Source of the DNA: an uncultured Clostridia bacterium
GTDB taxonomy: Bacteria > Bacillota > Clostridia > TANB77 > CAG-508
DNA: 64,000 nucleotides
Assembly (NCBI GenBank): GCA_948852945.1
Contig: CAQPBJ010000004.1
Location: 1 to 64,000, forward strand
Reading direction: 5' to 3'
Of this stretch, positions 29,994 to 40,900 are shown one piece after another. How positions within the stretch are numbered: the stretch's first letter is position 1; every line of letters begins with the position of its first letter. The position numbers and the translations under genes were made by a program. The notes below the pieces were generated by a model. The model was given only the letters and a program-made list of their open reading frames with translations. It searched no databases and was not told where the DNA came from.

Positions 29994-30027
29994 GGGAGCG
30001 ATACGCTGTATCGCTCCCGCTTTTTTT
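29994..30027 (+). terminator. Terminator after the 29568-29972 gene
   Basis: Long stem GGGAGCGATAC/GTATCGCTCCC (29994-30004 with 30008-30018) followed by GC and T7. Confidence 0.93.
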
Positions 30028-30088
30028 ATATCTTAAAAATTTTACATATAAATTTATTTAATAGATTTGTTCTTTTTCCGCATAATAT

Positions 30089-30117
30089 TTGAATTTTTTG
30101 CATAAATGTTGTATACT
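30089..30117 (+). promoter_or_regulatory. Promoter of the ABC-F gene
   Basis: -35 TTGAAT (30089-30094), 17-bp spacer, -10 TATACT (30112-30117), then AGGAGG and the ATG at 30148. Confidence 0.6.
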
Positions 30118-30147
30118 TATAACCAGTTTAATTTTAGGAGGTTTATA

Positions 30148-31734
30148 ATGTTAAATACTATAGGCGTTACAGTTCGCTTTGGTAAAAGAGTATTATTCGA
30201 AGATGTTAATATTAAATTTGCTAAAGGAAATTGTTATGGAATTATCGGTGCTAATGGTGCTGGAAAATCTACTTTTTTAAAAGTTCTTTCTGGTGAATTA
30301 GAACCTAGTAAAGGTGAAGTTACATTAGACAAAGGTGAGCGTCTATCTGTTTTAAAACAAGACCACTTTGCATATGAAGATTTTAGGGTTCTTGATACTG
30401 TTATTATGGGTAATCATGAACTTTATAAGATAATGAAAGATAAAGATGAGCTTTATTCAAAGCCTGATTTTTCAGAAGAAGATGGTATGAAAGCTGCTAA
30501 GCTTGAAGAGCGTTTTGCTGAGCTTGATGGTTGGAATGCTGAATCTGACGCAGCTACTCTTTTAAATGAATTAGGAATTGAAACTAGCTTACATGATAAA
30601 TTAATGAAAGAAATTGACGCTAAAGACAAAGTTAAGGTTTTACTTGCACAAGCATTATTTGGCAATCCTGATGTATTATTACTTGACGAGCCTACTAATG
30701 ACTTAGATATTAAAACTATTGACTGGCTTCAAGAATTTTTAATTAATTTTGATAATACTGTTTTAGTTGTATCTCACGATAGATATTTTTTAAATAAAGT
30801 TTGTACTCATATTGCTGATGTTGATTTTGGTAAAATTAAAGTTTATCCTGGAAACTATGATTTCTGGTATGAATCTAGCCAACTTGCATTAAAACAAATG
30901 AGAGAACAAAATAAGAAAAAAGAGGAGAAAATCAAGGAATTACAGGAATTTATTGCTAGATTTAGTGCTAATGCTTCTAAATCTAAACAAGCTACTTCTA
31001 GAAAAAAATCTCTTGAAAAAATTGAACTTGATGAAATTAAACCTTCTAACAGAAAATATCCCTATATTGATTTCAAACCAGATAGAGAACCTGGTAAAGA
31101 AATTTTAGAGGTTAAAAATATTTCTAAAACTCTTAATGGTGAAAAAGTTTTAGATAATATTTCTTTTACTGTTAAAAAAGATGATAAAATTGCAATTTTA
31201 TCTGATAGTGAAATTGCTAAAACAACTTTATTCCAAATTATTGCTGGAGAATTAGAACCAGATTCTGGCGAAATATCTTTTGGTACTACTATTTCTCATG
31301 ATTATTTTCCAAAAGATAATAATTACTTATTTGAAGATGATATGATTTTGGTGGACTGGCTTCGTCAGTATTCATGTGATCCTGATGAAACTTATGTTAG
31401 AAGCTTTTTAGGTAGAATGTTATTTTCTGGTGAAGAAGCTTTGAAAAATGTATCTGTTTTATCTGGTGGTGAAAAAGTTAGATGTGTTCTTTCTAAGCTT
31501 ATGCTTTCTGGGGCTAATTTCTTAATTTTCGATGAACCTACTAACCATTTGGATATGGAAAGTATTACTGCTTTAAATGAGGGTATGACTAAATTTAAAG
31601 GTAATTTAATTTTTACTTCTCATGACCATCAATTGACTCAAACTGTTGCTAATAAAATTATTGATTTGAATAATCATAAAGTTGTTGTTCGTGAATGTGA
31701 ATATGACCAATATTTAGAGGAAATTAATAAATAA
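30148..31734 (+). CDS. ykpA: ABC-F ATPase, YkpA/YbiT type
   Basis: Soluble ribosome-associated ABC-F protein, two ATPase domains and no TM. Domain 1: Walker A GANGAGKST (about 35) and Walker B VLLLDEPTN. The linker between the domains carries QEFIARFSANASKSKQATSR, highly characteristic of YkpA/YbiT. Domain 2: degenerate Walker A (LSDSEIAKTTL, normal for this subfamily), signature LSGGEKVRCVLSK, Walker B FLIFDEPTNHLD, and H-loop FTSHDHQ. At 528 residues the length is right. Start is the ATG at 30148, 6 nt after AGGAGG; an in-frame ATG at 30106 lies within the promoter. Role in translation or ribosome rescue is known for the superfamily, not shown here. Confidence 0.95.
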   Translation: MLNTIGVTVRFGKRVLFEDVNIKFAKGNCYGIIGANGAGKSTFLKVLSGELEPSKGEVTLDKGERLSVLKQDHFAYEDFRVLDTVIMGNHELYKIMKDKDELYSKPDFSEEDGMKAAKLEERFAELDGWNAESDAATLLNELGIETSLHDKLMKEIDAKDKVKVLLAQALFGNPDVLLLDEPTNDLDIKTIDWLQEFLINFDNTVLVVSHDRYFLNKVCTHIADVDFGKIKVYPGNYDFWYESSQLALKQMREQNKKKEEKIKELQEFIARFSANASKSKQATSRKKSLEKIELDEIKPSNRKYPYIDFKPDREPGKEILEVKNISKTLNGEKVLDNISFTVKKDDKIAILSDSEIAKTTLFQIIAGELEPDSGEISFGTTISHDYFPKDNNYLFEDDMILVDWLRQYSCDPDETYVRSFLGRMLFSGEEALKNVSVLSGGEKVRCVLSKLMLSGANFLIFDEPTNHLDMESITALNEGMTKFKGNLIFTSHDHQLTQTVANKIIDLNNHKVVVRECEYDQYLEEINK

Positions 31735-31761
31735 AATACTTTTTTGAATAAATTTTGTAAT

Positions 31762-31790
31762 TTGACATATTATAGAAATTAAGCTATAAT
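31762..31790 (+). promoter_or_regulatory. Promoter of the small RNA
   Basis: -35 TTGACA (31762-31767), 17-bp spacer, -10 TATAAT (31785-31790): a perfect consensus with no gene start behind it. Confidence 0.8.
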
Positions 31791-31796
31791 GTATTT

Positions 31797-31864
31797 AGCT
31801 TAAGCAAATCAAAGGAACTCAAATGATTTGCACCGAGATTATGTGTCCGCATAATCTCTTTTTT
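31797..31864 (+). ncRNA. Probable ~68-nt small RNA with two hairpins
   Basis: Begins about 7 nt after a consensus promoter. Hairpin 1: GCAAATCA/TGATTTGC (31804-31811 with 31824-31831), with a purine-rich AAAGGAACTC loop. Hairpin 2: GAGATTATG/CATAATCTC (31835-31843 with 31850-31858), loop TGTCCG, then T6, i.e. a terminator. The only ORF (ATG at 31823) runs through the terminator, so a peptide is unlikely. The GGA of loop 1 could pair with the TCC of loop 2. I recognise no Rfam family. Confidence 0.7.
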
Positions 31865-31894
31865 ATTTTACAATTACTTTTTATAAAAAATAAT

Positions 31895-31929
31895 GACGGA
31901 GAATTTTATTATTCTCCGTCTTTTATTTT
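31895..31929. terminator. Probably bidirectional terminator
   Basis: Stem GACGGAGAAT/ATTCTCCGTC (31895-31904 with 31911-31920) followed by TTTTATTTT on the plus strand, and by an AT-rich T run on the minus strand. It lies between the small RNA and the convergent giant gene. A second hairpin TGATACTGT/ACAGTATCA overlaps the giant gene's stop (31968-32003). Confidence 0.75.
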
Positions 31930-31997
31930 AGCTTTATTAATGAAGTTAAAACTTCGTTTTAACAAATGATACTGTAACAAGCATAGCTTTAACAGTA

Positions 31998-34900
31998 TCA
32001 TTTTTTCTTAATAATAACTGTTACTGTTATTCCTAAGATTGCAAATATAGCTAATATTGCAAGTTTTACGATAGTATTATCATCTTCTGCACCTGTTTTT
32101 ATTGAAATTACTAAATCTGCTTTTCCTTTGTTGTCTTCTATCGTTATTTCTTCAAATCCTGCTTCATTGTCTACTTTTACTATTTCTGCTATGTTTTCCT
32201 TCATTCCTAAGTTGTTCTCTGATGGTGTCCATCTCATTACAACATTGTAGCTTCTTTCTTGTCCTGGCTCTAAGTCTTCTACACTTAAGATGGCTGTATC
32301 TTCGTGTATTACCCAATCTTTGTTATCAAGCTCGTTCATTGTCATTCCGCTTGGAATGTTTTCAATAAGCTCTGCTCCACCTTTTAATTCTGCTGTATTT
32401 GTTACTTTTATTTCATATGTAACAACCATTTCTGTAGATGCTATTTTGTTTTTGTCTAGCTCTACTTTTCCTATATTACCGTTTATTGATAATACTTGTC
32501 CGTTGTAAGCTATTTCTTTTACTTGTTTTTCTACTTTTAGGTTAAAGTCTTTTTTCTTGTAATAGTAGTCAACTCTTGTATCTTCTGCTGTCATATTTCC
32601 TTTAGCATTTTGTGGCATTTCTACTAAGTTATAGTACTTAACTTCTTTTTCTACTGTTTCATATTCATTACCTTCGTGTCCGTCTATTACTTCTTCTGCT
32701 GCTATTGTTTCTTTTGTATCTATATCATAGTAGTTTGCAATTACTTTTGCAGGTCTTATGTAGTAGTAAATAACTTCAGTTATATCATCTGTCATTGTTC
32801 CTTCTTTATTTGTTGGAACTTCTACTAAGTCATATCCTGGTATTTCTTTTTCTTCTGCCTTATAGTTATCACCTTTATGTCCGTTTATTACTTCTTCTTC
32901 AGCAATTTCTTCACCTGTTATTTTATCTACATATTTTACTTGTACTTGTGTTTTCTTACTGTAGTAGTATGTTACTACTATTTGCTCTATTCCCATTTTT
33001 CCTGTAGCATTTTCTGGGTATCTATCTCTTACTAAGTCATATCCCGGTATTGTTTGTTCATGTGTTTCGTAAGGGTCTTCTGCATATCCATAATATTGTT
33101 TTTCTGCTACTAGAGCTTCGTTAGTTAGAACGTCTAAGTGTCTTTCTACTACTCCAAGTGTTTCTCGTACATAATAATATGTTACTATGGTATCTTCTTT
33201 AGTCATATTACCATTACTATTTTCTGGTACTTGAACTAGTTTATAGCCTTCAAATACTTTATTTTCTGTTGTGTATGGATCATCTTCATGTCCATTTTCT
33301 ACTACATCTGGTGTTATTTTTTCTCCTGTTGTCTTATCTATATATTGTGCTGTAACTTTAGCTCTATGGATATAGTAATATGTTACTGTTATTGGGCTTA
33401 CTGTCATGTATCCTTCGCTATTTGCTGGTAATCTATCTTCTACTAAGTCATATCCTGTAAATGTTTTTGATGGAATATTATACTCGTCTCCTTCGTTTCC
33501 TTCGTGAGTTCCGTTGTATAATACATCTCCACTTATTACATCTATATGTTGCTCAATTACTCCTCCTGATACGTGTAGATAGTAGTATTTTAGAACTATT
33601 TCATCTTTAGTCATGTTTACTGTTTTTTGTTCTGGTTCTTGTACTAAGATATAATCGTCGAATGTTTTTGTTTCTGTTACAAATTCATCTCCTACTAAAC
33701 CTGTTTCTGTTCTTTCGTCTAGTATTTCACCTGTTGTTATATCTATATATTGAACTGTTGCTCTAGTATTCTTTAAGTAGTAATAAATTACTGTTAGAGG
33801 TTCTACTTCAAGTTGTCCTGTAGTATTTCCACTATTTTCAACTAAAGTATATCCTTCAATTTCTTTAGCATCTGTTCTATACATCTCTCCTACTTTACCA
33901 GTTTGTTTTTCTGGTTTAGCAAGTTCGATGTCTGTATCTTTTTCTAAGTAGTAAATATTTAACTCAGCATCTTTTACTGCATAGTAATAAGTAACTTCAA
34001 TTACTTCTTCTGTCATTATACCTGTAGCATTTGCTGGTGTTTCAACTAATATATACTTAATTGGTATGTCATCTGCTGAAGTTGTTGTATAAGTAGAATC
34101 AATTAATCCTTCAATTTCAACATCTTCGCTTAGTTTATTAGTTGTACCTTCTTCGTAGTGGTGAACAATTACTTTAGTTGATTTTAATTTGTAATAGTAG
34201 ATTACTTCAATAGTGTCCTCTGTCATAGTACCAGTGGCATTTACTGGTGCTTGAGCCAATTCGTATTTACTTGGTAAGTCTTCTGCTATAGTTGTTTCAT
34301 AGTCGTCTCCAACTTTACCTGTAACTGTTACATCATTTGCTACTTTTTCAGTTGTACCTTCTTTATAATGATGAACTACAACAGTTGCATCTTTCTTAGT
34401 GTAATATAAGTTAATTACATTATCTTTTGTTGATATAACTAATTCATCGATATTAGCTGAATCATAGTTATATCCATAAATATCAACTACTTCGTCTTCG
34501 CTATTTATAACATCTTCAAATGTTACATTATCAACTACCTTTTGGTCTTTCAATACTTTGTTTGTATCTTTTTCTAAGTAGTTAACTGTATAACTTAAGT
34601 CAGTACGCTTTGTGTAGTAGATATTAATTACGTTTTCACTTGTTGTAATTATTAAAGTTTCTTTATCTACTGAATCATAATTATATCCATCGATTGTAAT
34701 AATTTCATCACTTGATGTTATTACATCTTCAAATGTTACGTTATTAACTACTTTTTGTTCACTTAATACTTTGTTTGTGTCTTTCTCTAAGTAATTTACT
34801 TTATAACTCAAATCATTACGTTTAGTATAGTAAATATTTATTGCGTTTTCTTCTGTTGTTATTACTAACTCGTCTTTATCTACTGAATCATAGTTATATC

Positions 34901-37900
34901 CATCGATTGTGATTACTTCATCACTTGATGTTATAACATCTTCGAATATCATTCCATCTTGTACTTTTTGAGTACTTAATACTTTGTCGGTATCTTTTTC
35001 TAAGTAATTTACTTTATAGCTTAAATCATTACGTTTTGTATAGTAGATGTTTATTAAATTTTCTCCTGTCTGTATTACTAATTCATCTTTATCTACTGAA
35101 TCATAATTGTATCCATCGATTTCTATTATTTCATCACTTGAAGTTATTACATCTTCGAATGTTACGTCATTAACTACTTTTTGAGTACTTAATACTTTAT
35201 CTGTATCTTTTTCTAGATAATTCACTTTGTAACTTAAATCGTTACGTTTTACATAGTAGATATTAATTACATTTTCTTCAGTTGTAATAGTTAATGTTTC
35301 TTTATCTACTGAATCATAGTTATATCCGTCTATTGTGATGATTTCATCATTTGAAGTTATTACATCTTCGAATGTTACGTCATTAACTACTTTTTGAGTA
35401 CTTAATACTTTATCTGTATTTTTTTCTAAGTAGTTTACTTTGTAAGATAAATCATTACGTTTTGTATAGTAAATATTTATTATGTTTTCTCCTGTTGTAA
35501 TAGTTAGGTTATCCTTATCAACTGAATTATAGTTATATCCGTCTATTTCTATTACTTCATCACTTGAAGTTATCACATCTTCGAATGTTACATTATCAAC
35601 TACTTTTTGAGGATTCAATACTTTATTAGTATCTTTCTCTAAGTAATTTACTTTGTAACTTAAATCATTACGTTTTGTATAGTAGATGTTTATGACGTTT
35701 TCTTCTGTTGTAATAGTTAGTGTTTCTCTATCTACTGAATCGTAGTTATATCCGTCTATTTCAATTATTTCATTGCTTGCAGTTATTACATCTTCAAATG
35801 TCATATTATTAACTACTTTTTGTATATTTAATACTTGGTTTGTATCTTTTTCTAAGTAGTTAACCTTATAAGATAAATCATTACGTTTTACATAGTAAAT
35901 ATTAAGTATATTTTCTCCTGTTGTTATTACTAAAAATGGTTTATCAACTGAATCATATGTATAACCATCAATATCAATTATTTCATTGCTTGATGTTATT
36001 ACTTCTGCAAACTTCATTCCGTCTTGATCTTTTTGAGGATTTAATACTTTATTAGTATCTTTCTCTAAATAGTTAACTTTATAGCTTAAGTCTGTACGTT
36101 TTGTATAATAGATATTTATTACATTTTCACCATTTGTTATTGTTAAAATTTCTTTATTAAATGAATCAAATATATATCCATCTATATCTATTTTTTCTGT
36201 ATTAGCATCTATTGTAGTCCCATACTCATAGTTTCCACCTTGTTTTTGCTCATGTAATACTTCATTTGTATCTTTTTCTAAATAGTTTACTACATAGCTG
36301 TATTCTTTTAATTTGTAGTAATATGTTACAACTGTTTGTTCTACTGTCATTATTCCATTTTTATTTTCTGGCTCTTCTACTAATTCGTAATAATTTGGTA
36401 TATCGTCAGCTTCTTCAGTTGTATACTCATCATCTACTTTACCTTCAATTAATGCGTCTTCTGAAATACTTTCAGTTGTGCCTTCTTTGTAGTAATGAAC
36501 TAGCACTGATGTATCTTTTAATCTGTAATAGTAAGTAACTATTATTTCGTCTTCTGTCATTTTTCCTTCACTATTTGCAGGAATTGCTACTAATTCGTAT
36601 TTGTTATCCACATTTGCTTTACTAGTTGTGTAATCATCTGTAACAAATCCATTAATTACTTCATCTTGTGCTAAACTTCCATCTCCTAATGGTACTTTAT
36701 CTGTAGTTCCTTCTATATAGTGATGTACTGTTACTTTTGCTGGAATTGCTTGATAATAGTAAATTACTTCTATATTTCCTTCAATATAGTTACCGCTTGC
36801 ATTTTCAGGTTCTTGAACTAATCTATATTTGTCTGTAATATCTTCTCTTGCTTTAGTTGCATACATATCTCCAACATAACCTGTACTGTTTTCATCTTGA
36901 GCTTCTGTTCCATCTTTTAAAGGTACTTTGTTTGTTGTTCCTTCTATATAATGATGTACTGTAACTGTTCCTTGTAGTTTTTCAAATTCTGCTATTACTT
37001 TTATATCTGTTATTACATTATTAAATTTATCTAATGTATATGTTTTAGTATTTTCCTCTAATGTAATCTCTTCTTCTGTAATTGTTCCTTCTGCATCTAT
37101 CTTTTGAACTTTAATTGATTTTATTTTATATTTTTCATCTGCTTCAACAATTATGTCTTTAGTTGATGTTTCATCAACAATAACATTTTCATAAGTCTCT
37201 TGACCTTCGCCTGAAATAGTTCCGCCTTTTACTGTTATTGTTTCTCCTGCTTCATTTACTTCTTCATGTCCTACAACTTCTGTTGTAATATCGTAATTTT
37301 TAAGTTTATAGTAATATGTTACAGTTACTTCTGAATACTCGTACGTACCTTTTTTATTTTCAGGTTCTTTTACTAATTCATATTTCCAATCAATATCATT
37401 CTTACTTGAAGTTTCATACTCTTCACCTTCTTGACCAATATAAACCTCATCTTCTGCTAAACTTCCATCTTCTAATGGTACACTAGTTTCAGTTCCTTCA
37501 ATATAATGTTTTACTGTTAAAGGTATTTCTTTTGGTACATAATAATATGTTACTTCAATATCTTCGACTGTATATGTTCCCATAGCATTTGTAGGAATTA
37601 TATACTCACCATTTTCATCTTTTTCTAGTTCGTATTTTTCTAAATCTACCTTTGGTAAAGTTTTATATTCTTCATTTGGTCTACCCTCTAGCATTTCATC
37701 TTCTGCTAGTGGTGTAGTGGTATCTTTAATATAGTGATGAACTATTACTTTTGCTTTCTTTTCATTTTCAATATTAAACTCATGAATCCCATCTGCTCTA
37801 AACTCTATTATTACTGGTTCTTCAAGTGTCCAGTATCCTTCTGGTGTTTCTATTTCTGTTAATTCGTATTTACCAAAAGGTATTTGTGTAATTGCTTGTC

Positions 37901-40900
37901 CGTCTGAATTTGTTTCTACTTCCGTATGATATAATTCTGAGTCATTTGTTGTTACATTTATGCTATTTATAGTAAATTTATCTTCTCCAAAAGATGTACT
38001 TGCATTTTTATAATATCCTAGATGTAAATAATAAACTTTTCCACCATCTAATACAGTATTGTAATCTTTTGCTTTTTGTGTTCCTGATATGTAGATAAAT
38101 CTTCCTGTTGATGAATTATACGCCGGTCTTGTTGTATTTTCTGTTACAGTCGCATATCCCATGTCATAACCACTTTGACTTTCAATCTCTGCATTTACTG
38201 TTAAATTATATTTTCCTACGTATCCAGTTAAGTCTATTGGTATATATGAATTTGCTGTTCTATTATCTTGTCCTTGGTTATTTGACTCATATTTGCCTTC
38301 ATTTTCTACAAAATTATATGTAAATTGTTTATCTTTATATAAGCTAACACCATTTATTGAAACATTAGTTGGTGTTCCTGAACTATGTGTATATCCTAAA
38401 TGTAAATAATATTGCTTTCCTCCATCTACATATGTTACATAGTCTTTAGCTGTAGATGTACTTGTTATATACATAAATCTTCCTGTACTTGTACTATATG
38501 TTGGAGCTATTACGCTTTCATTTAAAGTTGCATATAAATATCCGCTTCCGCCTGTATAATTTGTTTCAGCATTAACAACTATTGCATATCTACCTTCTTT
38601 ATCAGTTAAATCTATTGGTATATATGAATTTGCTGTTGTATTTACTTCACTTAAATTATTTGGTATGTATTTTCCCTCTGACTCTACAAAATTATAACTT
38701 GTAGTAGTTGTAGCATATACATTAATACTATTTATCACTATTTGGTCATCACCTGTATCCGTGCTTGCACTTTTTCTATAACCTAAATGTAAGTAGTATA
38801 TTTTTCCTCCATCTAGTACCTTTGATGTATAATTGCTAGATGCTTGTGTTCCTGATATATAAATAAATCTTCCTGTACTTGTACTATAACTTGGTGCTGT
38901 TGTTGTTTCTGTTATAGTTGCGTATCCATAATCATTACTACTTTGACTTATTACTTCTGCATTTATAGTAACTATGTATTTACCTTCTTTACCGGTTAAA
39001 TCTATTGGTATATATGAGTTTGCTGTTGTACTGTGCTTTCCTGATGTTCCACCATTAGCTACTTGATATGTTTTACTATTAGTTGGTACATATTTTCCGT
39101 CTTGCTTAATAAAGTAATATGTTCCATTGTTAGTTAATTCTCCTAAACTATCTGTTATGTCATTTGATTTATCCGCTATAACAGTTTCTTTTCCATTTGA
39201 TGTTAATATTCCATCTATTGTTTCTTGATTTTCAGTATCAACTGTATCATATATCTGTCCATTAGCTGTTAGGTCTCCTATAACATTTTCTGGATTTGCT
39301 CTTTCTTCTAACTGATCTAATTTAAATTTAGCACCAGTTAATTTTTCTTTAGTAATACTATCTATTTTATTAATAGTAATTTTATTTTCTTTATAACTAT
39401 ATGTAACTTCTATATGCTTGTCTTCAGTAATATTCTCAAACTGTGGCATATTATAGCTTCCATCTTCATTTATTTCAAATGGATATTCTTCACCATTTAT
39501 AGTAATACCAATAATTTCATAATTTTCATCAGGCGTCATAACGATTTCTTTTGTACCATTATCACCATATTTTACTTTTTCGTACGGTGTCCAATCTTCA
39601 CCTGAAATATTTCCTCCCTTAATGTTATCAATTTCATTAACATCAGTAGTAATCTTAAATTCTTTTCTAGTATTTTCAACCACTAATTCTTCAATATCAG
39701 GAATTCCCATCTCTTCAGCTATTTTAATAATCATTACGTCAGAACTTCCCTTCTTATTTAAGACTAATCCATTTTCTAAATCAATTGTACTACTATTAAA
39801 CCAACCTCCTACTACATAGCTTCCATCTCTTGTTTCTATTACTGAATTTATATAATCAGAGCTACCTTTACCACCTATTGCTTTTGCCCATTCTGTTTCT
39901 CCTTTACTACTATACTTTATTATCATCCCATCAGAGTAATAAGAAGTATCATTATTGTTTAAAATTATTTCATTTCCTAAGTCTATACTATTAGATTCAA
40001 AATAACCTCCAACAACATAACCTCCATCACTTGTCGTTGTTACTGCTTCTACATAATCGTTACTATTTTCCCCTATTGCTTTCGCCCATTCTATACTTCC
40101 TTCTGTATCATACTTTATTATCATTCCTTCAGAAGCTTTATTAGTAGAATTTTTATTTTTTAATACTACCCCATTTTCTAAATTTACTTCAATACTACGA
40201 AAATTTCCTCCTGCTATTATTCCTCCATCTCTGTTTTCTGCTACTGATGTTATTTTATCATATCCACTACCACCTATTGCTTTTCCCCATTCTACCTTTC
40301 CATCTGTTGTGTACTTTATTATTATCCCGTCACCATCACCCTTACTATTTAATATGACTCCTCTTCCTAAATCGATTGTACTATCAAAATCTCCTCCTAC
40401 TATTATTCCTCCATCTCTTGTTTCTGTTACTACTTTTATATGGTCATTATTACTTCCACCTATTCCTTTTGCCCACTCTACTTCTCCTTCAGAATTGTAT
40501 TTAATTATCATTCCGTCACAATGACCTTTATTATTTAATACTATTCCTTTTCCTAAATTAATATTATTTGAATAAAACCATCCTCCTACTATTATTCCTC
40601 CATCTCTCGTTTCTTTTAGTGACTCTATCACATCTTGCTTATTTCCACCTATTTCTTTTGCCCATTCTACTTCTCCACTGCTATCTAACTTGATTATTAC
40701 TCCGTCATCTTTACCATTACTATTTAGTACTACTTCATTTCCTAAATCTATTGTACTATCTCTAAACCAGCCTCCTATTATATATCCTCCATCTCTTGTT
40801 TCTATTACTGAATATATTTTTATGTTTATCACTTTAGTCCATTCTACGTTTCCATTTTTCTCATATTTGATTATTCTTTGACAAGATAAATCGTTATTCA

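Noticed and set aside
31140..31260. Missing Walker A glycines in the second ATPase domain of the ABC-F protein
   Set aside because: The same degeneracy occurs in YkpA-type proteins generally, so it is a family trait and not damage.
31823..31960. Short frame inside the small RNA (ATG at 31823)
   Set aside because: It reads through the T6 terminator; the purines before it lie in a hairpin loop and serve an RNA better than a peptide.
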